From positions 145,114 to 178,994 of the forward strand of contig NW_004443511.1 of NCBI RefSeq assembly GCF_000330505.1: a DNA stretch of 33,881 nt, in the 5' to 3' direction. This document shows positions 28,218-33,881 of the stretch, in pieces; the stretch's first letter is position 1; each line of letters begins with the position of its first letter. Below the pieces are notes generated by a model, which had not been told where the DNA came from, did not search any database, and saw only the letters and a program-made list of their open reading frames with translations. Position numbers and translations under genes: made by a program. The DNA is from Entamoeba invadens IP1 (Eukaryota; Evosea; Mastigamoebida; Endamoebidae).

Positions 28218-29106
28218 ATGGGTGGACTTTCTGGTTATCACATCATGATAGTTTCGAAGTACCTCGAGACTATCAACGACTTTATTAACTTGGAGTTAGT
28301 GTGCAAGAAGTTTAGAGGCAATATGGAGAAGTTCCACTTCAACCCGATTCCGTTAAATTCAAAAACATTTGGATACTTCCCAAACATCGAGACACTTCAC
28401 TTGTGGGATGTAGAAGATGAGAATTTTGGCAATGGATTTATTTCGATCAACACCGAAGAAAAAGTAGAGTGTGAAAATAAAGGTGTTTTGAAGAGAGAAT
28501 TCTATCGAATCATTGTGTGGTTTTATGTTGGCTTTGAAATTGTTGACAGAAACAAAAGTCGAAACATCGAGTTTAAGGATGTTACTTACACTAAAAATGA
28601 TAGAAAGAAATTTGGTAATAACATACCATCTAGTGTAAAATCAATTGGTGATTGGTGTTTCTATGAGTGTAGTAGTTTGAGTAGTGTTACAATACCATCA
28701 AGTGTAACATCGATTGGTGATAGTTGTTTCCAAGGATGTTGTTGTTTAAGCAGTATTACAATACCATCGAGTGTTATATCGATTGGTGTTGGTTGTTTCT
28801 ATGAGTGTAGTAGTTTGAGTAGTATTACAATACCATCGAGGTGTGACATCAATTGGTGATTATTGTTTTTATAAATGCAGTCGTTTGAGTAGTGTTACAA
28901 TACCATCAAGTGTAAAATCAATTTGTGATCATTGTTTCAATAGATGCAGTAGTTTGAGTAGTGTTACAATACCATCGAGTGTAACATCGATTGGTGATAG
29001 TTGTTTCCAAGGATGTTGTTGTTTAAGCAGTATTACAATACCATCAAGTGTTATATCAATTGGTAGTAATTGTTTCCCATCAAATACAGTAGTTCATCAA
29101 AATTAA
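28218..29106 (+). pseudogene. BspA-like leucine-rich-repeat protein gene with one-base insertion
   Basis: The N-terminus (GGLSGYHIMIVSKYLETIND, KKFRGNMEKFHFNPIPL, FPNIETLHLW) is the conserved leader of the large Entamoeba BspA-like surface/LRR family. From residue 136 the protein is made of 23-residue TpLRR units of the type IPSSVTSIGDSCFQGCCCLS. The frame breaks at about 28840, where TCGAGGTGTGAC replaces the TCGAGTGTAAC of other units. Dropping one G restores a continuous repeat array to the stop at 29104-29106. Without it the protein ends at 28859 (213 residues). BspA-like proteins are cell-surface or secreted adhesin-like LRR proteins in other protists. No signal peptide is visible. It may be a recent pseudogene, phase-variable by repeat recombination, or a sequencing error. 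Confidence 0.85.
28623..29106 (+). repeat. Tandem 69-bp repeat, seven units
   Basis: Units begin at ATACCATC at 28623, 28692, 28761, 28830, 28900, 28969 and 29038. All steps are 69 bp except the fourth (70 bp), which holds the extra G. The last unit diverges before the stop. Units 2 and 6 are identical except for one base. Confidence 0.95.
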
Positions 29107-29655
29107 TTTAATTGTTACTTAATATTTAATGTTTATTATTATTTAAATTTAATTAAATTAAAAATTGTTATAAATTTTTATTTGTTATATAATTATTTGT
29201 TAAAAATAAAAAAGTTGAAAAAATCAATTTTAATTATTTAACGAAATTGATTTTATCAATTTATTCAATTTCGTTAATATTTATTTAGAAAAGAATACAT
29301 AGAAGGTCTAAAGCCGGCCCCCCTCCCCCACCCACCTCCTGGGAACAGAGATTACTTAAATGTAAGATTGTGTAAAATGGTGAGTATATACCACGTCATC
29401 ATAAAAATAATAATAAGTTAATATAATAGAATTAAGTGATATAAAGTCAAAATAAATAAGTTATTAATTAATAATATGAAAATAGAGATATTTGTAATTG
29501 TAGAAATTTATTCATTTTTTAAGTAAGAAAAAATTTGGCTTTCATTTTGTACAGCCATGACAAGGACCCCTTAATGTTCTATAAATAGAACATAATAAGA
29601 TAATTAATTAAGAATGATAATTCAAGCAATCAAATATTTTCAATAAAAAGTTAAG
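29107..29655. other. AT-rich region with an isolated C-rich block
   Basis: No gene. The start is almost pure A/T. At 29313-29343 there is an abrupt C-rich tract (CCGGCCCCCCTCCCCCACCC and onward). After it, AT-rich DNA resumes. Confidence 0.5.
29313..29343. other. Isolated C-rich/G-rich tract
   Basis: 31 bases of mostly C on the plus strand, standing alone in AT-rich DNA. The minus strand reads GGAGGTGGGTGGGGGAGGGG and could form a G-quadruplex. Its origin is unknown. Confidence 0.6.
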
Positions 29656-29996
29656 GAGTTGCTTTTTGCAAGGACATTTTCACCTTTTAAAGAGTTCTAC
29701 AACAAAGCTAATTTGATTGTTGTTATGTTGTAAATGCTTCAAAACTCGAGATAGTTTTATATTTGATTGATGAGTGTACAAATAAGATATAAAATTATAC
29801 TGAAAAATCAATCAAAGAACAAATTGGTGAACTCAAAGTGTTTTTGATATGGCAGAAGCTATTAAAAATACTCAACCAAAGCTCAAAAAACAAAAAGTTA
29901 ATGTTTGATCAAGTACAATTGATTGTGTTGGATCACTTTGTTGGCAACTCGATTGATAATGATGTTTCCAAAAATTCCTCTGTGTATTTTCATTGA
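29656..29996 (+). pseudogene. Unidentified coding relic, three frames
   Basis: Three consecutive open stretches in different frames look protein-like: LLFARTFSPFKEFYNKANLI, then ASKLEIVLYLIDECTNKI, then SIKEQIGELKVFLIWQKLLK through LMFDQVQLIVLDHFVGNSID to a stop at 29996. Together they give about 110 helical residues. I do not recognise the family. The pattern is that of a gene decayed by indels. Confidence 0.35.
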
Positions 29997-30680
29997 TAAA
30001 TTATAATGAAATCAATTTTAGTTTTAAAGTTAGTTATTTAAATTAAATTTGAAAAAACAAAATACCAAGACATTAGAACAATTATCCTCAACAAACTAAC
30101 ACTTTTAAAAACCTTGTATATTCAAATAAGTGATTATAAATCTTTAAATGAATCTTTCAAAAAGATATAAATAGGGAGAATAAAACTTATATTAAAAAAA
30201 TGTAATTTGTTTTATTACGAAACAAACAACAGATCTTATATTATTATTAGTAGTAGTACAATACAACAAACGAAACATTTTTGTTGACAAAGTTGTATTT
30301 ATATATTTTTAAAGTGGTCCAATTGATATACAACAAAGTTGGCAATACAAGATAAACTTTTGGAAAATTCCTTAACGTTGTTATTTAAGTTGTTGTAAAC
30401 TAGTCTATATTGGCGAGATAATTACAAACATTCCCAAACACCTTAAGATGACTGACGGTTTCGTTTTATACATGAAGTTTGAAGTAGTTTATGTATTCAT
30501 TTCTCTTTGTATTTTAATAGAATATTCTATGATATCCACACACTTACAAGTGATAATCAACACGTTCTTATTTTACAAATCTTTGTGTGTATTTAGTTAA
30601 AGTCGTCTGCTTACCATGTTATAATATATATTGACTTTCATTGGCAATTAGCATCTAAGAGTATTTTTCCATATGAGTAA

Positions 30681-30845
30681 AATATAATTCAAGTGACACA
30701 GTTAGATTTATATAAACTTCTTAAAACATCATTGTTCTTCACTAACAACATTGGAGAGGATTCTGGGAATTTGGTTAGGCAATCACTTTTACTTAAAATT
30801 GAATTGATCCGAGTTGCCGTTTTGTGGCACAAGTCTTATCATTAG
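30681..30845 (+). pseudogene. Short unidentified coding relic
   Basis: A 54-codon open stretch between stops, without an initiating ATG. It reads VTQLDLYKLLKTSLFFTNNI and SLLLKIELIRVAVLWHKSYH. Leu-rich helical composition suggests coding origin, but it could be chance. No family was recognised. Confidence 0.2.
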
Positions 30846-31017
30846 AAGAGGAAACATAGTTTTGTATTAACCACAACTTCGACGTTTTGTTATTGGTATC
30901 ACAACCACCTTAAGAATATTTTGAAAATAGTCGAAACAGAATGATAAGTCCTTTTCAATTGTATAAAAATAATTAAAATGAATACTATTTTCTTTTTGCT
31001 TTCAAACGAAGAATGAG

Positions 31018-31607
31018 ATGGTGACAAACAATGACACTGAAATCAAAAATGCTAAAATAATACAATTTAAAATCTACAAACAAAGTAACATAGTAATCAA
31101 TTCAGTCTCCATCTTGGAGTTTCTACAAGTTTCCATTATAACAATGGAATTATGATATTCAAAAGTTGTAGTACACAAGACGTACAAAGCAGAATACATA
31201 AACAGCATAACACAAATTAAAAATTTTTACACAGTCTTCAACATCATCACTTCAAAACAACGTCCACACAAGTTAACAATTGTCAGGTCAAGTAAAGTCG
31301 AGTACATATTATGTCTGAAATTGCACGAAGATTTGAAACAATACAAAAAGTTGTATTTTTTTGACTTGTTGACGTTTTGTTAGTCATCAAATTTATGGGC
31401 ACCAACACATTATTTGGATATTCCACGTTATCGAGTTATTCCATTGAGATCAATGAAAATTTTGATACAATACCATTGTCTGACACACAACATTTGTCAA
31501 TTAATAAGTGTGGAGAGATTAGAATAAAAATGTTACCATTTAAAATGGAAATTCATTTTGATGATAGAATGGACTTACAGATAGTCGAAATATTAGAAAT
31601 GTTTTAA
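31018..31607 (+). pseudogene. Decayed gene, possibly of an Entamoeba leucine-rich multigene family
   Basis: From ATG 31018 one frame runs (MVTNNDTEIKNAKIIQFKIY, then VSILEFLQVSIITMEL) to an in-frame TGA at 31153-31155. It continues open in the same frame (SITQIKNFYTVFNIITSKQR, LHEDLKQYKKLYFFDLLTF) to 31383. A frameshift there leads to VIKFMGTNTLFGYSTLSSYS, DTQHLSINKCGEIRIKMLPF and a stop at 31607. In total about 195 codons with one nonsense change and one indel. The style resembles the N-terminal helical region of large Entamoeba LRR-type families from memory. That resemblance is weak and needs a search. Confidence 0.4.
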
Positions 31608-33266
31608 GAATTTTTTGAAATGAATTTGGTAATCATTTTGAGGCTCGAGATTGTTTCTTCAAGTGTGAAAAATAAACTACAAACAAATTTCAGACAAAGT
31701 GTTGCGCTAATGTCAATGGTTGAAAACATTTTGGGAAATAAATACTGATACTCACAAAGTCTAATGTAACAATAACCAACATGTTGTTGTTGGTATTAAA
31801 TATCTCGAATATTTTAAAGTATTAGCATAACTGGTAAAGTTCCCCAAATAAACACAGTATAGTTTGATAACGAATGTGATGTATTCAATGTAATGAAAAA
31901 AACATTAATAATTTAATGTGAGTGTGTGATTGAAAACTTACAAATTAAATCCACATTATACAGTGTTAACTTTGTGTATAATTTATTTTTAATTGAAATA
32001 GCTTTGATATTTTAAATTGTATTTCTATCTTTTACTTAAATTGTTTATTTAGCAATTTAAATAAATTAAAATTAATAAATATAGTTTTTATTAATAATTA
32101 TTCTTAGTATTAATAATGTTTTTTCATATACTAACACCACGTTTTAATTTTGGTCCTATTTAACCCATTTTTAACGTTTTCATACAACACCAACACAATA
32201 TTAAAAATGTGTTATTAGCGAAGAAACAAATGGATTTGAATACTGCCCAATGAAATATAGAGTTTGATAATAAATGAGAATGGGCACTTGGAAAATATGG
32301 CAAACATGTCAAGTGGTATTTTGAATAAAAAACAAGAAAACACTTCAATTTCAATATATATTTTTCTGAATGATATAACATTAAAATGGTTTATTTATTA
32401 CAAATTTATAATTTTTGAAACCATATTATAAAATCAAATTACCAATCTTGTTTAATCAAATTGATTTGGTTTATTCACTTTGCTGTGTCTTATTCATTGC
32501 CGTAATTGTCTCAACCGAAAAATGTATCGACGTATTTACCGTCTTTTAGCTAGTTTCACAAAAATTACAAATTTAATATATCGCTTGTATCATTCTGTTG
32601 GTGTTCGAATGCAACAAGTTATTAACCTTTTCAGCAAATGATTTAAAGAGAGCTATATCCGATTATCTAAATAAATTAATACATTTGTGTTTTATTATTA
32701 TTGTTTCACAAAAACAAATATTTTAATGTTTTAAAATAATCTTTCTAACAAAAGTTTTGTTTGTTTTCTAATAATAAATCAGTTGGGTCTATATAATCGC
32801 TTTTTTAAATATATTTTTGATAAATAAAACAATTTTGTGTTGTTTGTTTGTATGTACATATAGTTGTTTTTATCATTAAGTTTAAAATGTTTTAAACTAT
32901 ATTTAATTGTTTTATTATTATATAAATTTAAAGGTTTAAACTATCCGTTTTAATATGTGAAATTAAAAATTTTACTTGTAATATTTCTTTTTCATTAATT
33001 TTTATTTTGATAAGTTTATATAATAGATCAGACAATATAATTGGCAGTTTTTGCCACAATAATTTTTTGTCTTAGTCATGCCTCGGAGAAAATTGTTTTT
33101 CATAAAAAACTGAAGATACTGTTTTTTGCGGCAAAAAATCATTTTTGGTAAAGTCTTTTTTAAAAATACGCAAATAGACAGGACATTGGGTGATAATGAA
33201 TTGTGATTCCAGAAGATTCAATAGTTTTTATCAAATTGTTTTTGATAAATTAACAATTTGTAAATA
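31608..33266. other. Long AT-rich region without genes
   Basis: About 1.65 kb, almost entirely A/T-rich. It includes a small inverted pair TTTTTGCCACAA (33048-33059) and its near-complement at 33126-33137. A 73-codon minus-strand frame at 32160-32381 has no recognisable domain. No RNA gene was seen. Confidence 0.45.
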
Positions 33267-33296
33267 CAGTAAAAAGTGTCTTTTTGTGGGTTTTTA
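33267..33296 (+). repeat. MITE left terminal inverted repeat
   Basis: Starts CAGTAAAAAGTGTC and ends in TTTGTGGGTTTTTA. Pairs with 33532-33561 with three mismatches. Confidence 0.8.
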
Positions 33297-33531
33297 TATT
33301 TGTGGGTTACGTCTATTTGTGGATCAATAGACCAATCAAATGTAAAACCCACAAATAATTATTTTGATCGAGAACCTTGAATTTAGGTCCACTTAAATAA
33401 ATAATATAGATTTATTATAATTCAAAAAAATTATAATATTTTCTATAACACTGTTTTTAATGGAAAAATGGTGAATAGAATTTACTTCACAATTCCATGA
33501 TAAACCCACAAATATACGTTTTGTCTCTGTT

Positions 33532-33561
33532 TAAAAACCCACAAATAAACACTTTTTATTG
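33532..33561 (-). repeat. MITE right terminal inverted repeat
   Basis: Its reverse complement starts CAATAAAAAGTGTT and ends in TTTGTGGGTTTTTA, mirroring the left end. Confidence 0.8.
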
Positions 33562-33563
33562 TA

Positions 33564-33881
33564 TTTATCCATTTTTTATATTATATTAGCAATATAAAAA
33601 CAGAATTTAAATTAACAAAAACATAAAATTAACATTTAAATATTATTAACATTTTTTCTATTATTATTAACACACAAAAATATAATTAATTAACATAAAA
33701 CTATTAAAAATATTTAAGATTTTTCTTGTCAAATTAACAGACTCATAATTGAATTTATTGAACAAAAAAATAAATTAACATTATACAATTATTTATTGAA
33801 TATTCTTGTAAAATTAACACAGCGAAATTTTACATATTATTCAAAAACATTTTAATTTAACATTTTAATATCATAACAATT
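33564..33881. other. AT-rich window end
   Basis: About 320 bp of almost pure A/T DNA with repeated AAATTAACA-type words (ATTAACAT, AAATTAACA, TAATTAACAT). No gene or element is visible. Confidence 0.4.

Larger units (their letters stand above)
33267..33561. mobile_element. MITE of Tc1/mariner type, 295 bp
   Basis: The ends form terminal inverted repeats that agree at 27 of the first 30 bases: left CAGTAAAAAGTGTCTTTTTG and right (reverse complement) CAATAAAAAGTGTTTATTTG. TA lies immediately outside each end (33265-33266 and 33562-33563), the target duplication of Tc1/mariner elements. There is no coding capacity. The repeats differ from those of the 1.7-kb mariner element at 16.2 kb, so another transposase must have mobilised it. 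Confidence 0.8.

Noticed and set aside
29576..29591. GTTCTAT-aa-ATAGAAC hairpin
   Set aside because: A 7-bp stem in AT-rich DNA is expected by chance and has no context.
32600..32625. GTTCGAATGC resembling a tRNA T-loop
   Set aside because: No acceptor, D or anticodon stem could be built around it.
33048..33137. Inverted TTTTTGCC(A/G)CAA pair as a tiny mobile element
   Set aside because: Short match, no target duplication and no further end similarity.
1..33881. CRISPR arrays, bacterial operons or riboswitches
   Set aside because: The genes, introns and promoters are eukaryotic and no regularly spaced short repeats exist apart from the coding LRR units.

Overview
The window looks like nuclear DNA of an Entamoeba species, most probably E. 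invadens or a close relative. The evidence is AT-rich intergenic DNA, short genes packed closely on both strands, very short introns that mostly start GTTTGTT (or one base off) and end in AG, a BspA-type leucine-rich-repeat gene built from 69-bp units, and Tc1/mariner-type DNA transposons. The species call is inference; the intron pattern and gene families are read directly from the sequence.

Left part (1-15.5 kb) is a housekeeping block. It holds the 3' end of CPSF2/CPSF100 (mRNA 3'-end processing), then on the minus strand MCM3 (replicative helicase, one intron), SMC4 (condensin) and SEC10 (exocyst, two introns). A small acidic hypothetical gene and a probable NT-C2-domain protein (plus strand, frame interrupted) follow, then an NXF1/Mex67-type mRNA export factor (minus strand, one intron). 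Most apparent breaks here resolve as introns; the NT-C2 gene does not.

Middle part (16.2-22.4 kb) is a transposon and pseudogene zone. A 1.7-kb Tc1/mariner element has imperfect terminal inverted repeats, TA target duplications and an intact transposase (DD39E). Next is a DDE_1/pogo-like transposase gene crossed by a 100-N assembly gap, in which the expected third acidic residue appears substituted. It is followed by a SHQ1 (H/ACA snoRNP assembly factor) gene broken by many frameshifts and a stop, and by a small broken coiled-coil gene.

Right part (23-29.1 kb) has one clean gene, an ankyrin-repeat plus TBC (Rab-GAP) protein. Around it are a C2-domain gene with a homopolymer frameshift, a heavily decayed ClpB/Hsp101 disaggregase relic, and a BspA-like leucine-rich-repeat gene with a single-base insertion. 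The last 4.7 kb has no intact gene. It contains decayed coding relics, an isolated C-rich block and a 295-bp MITE with TA duplications. No tRNA, rRNA or CRISPR array was recognised. The most noteworthy items are the SHQ1 and ClpB relics, the transposons, and the possibly domesticated transposase; I did not find a convincing wholly new multi-gene system.
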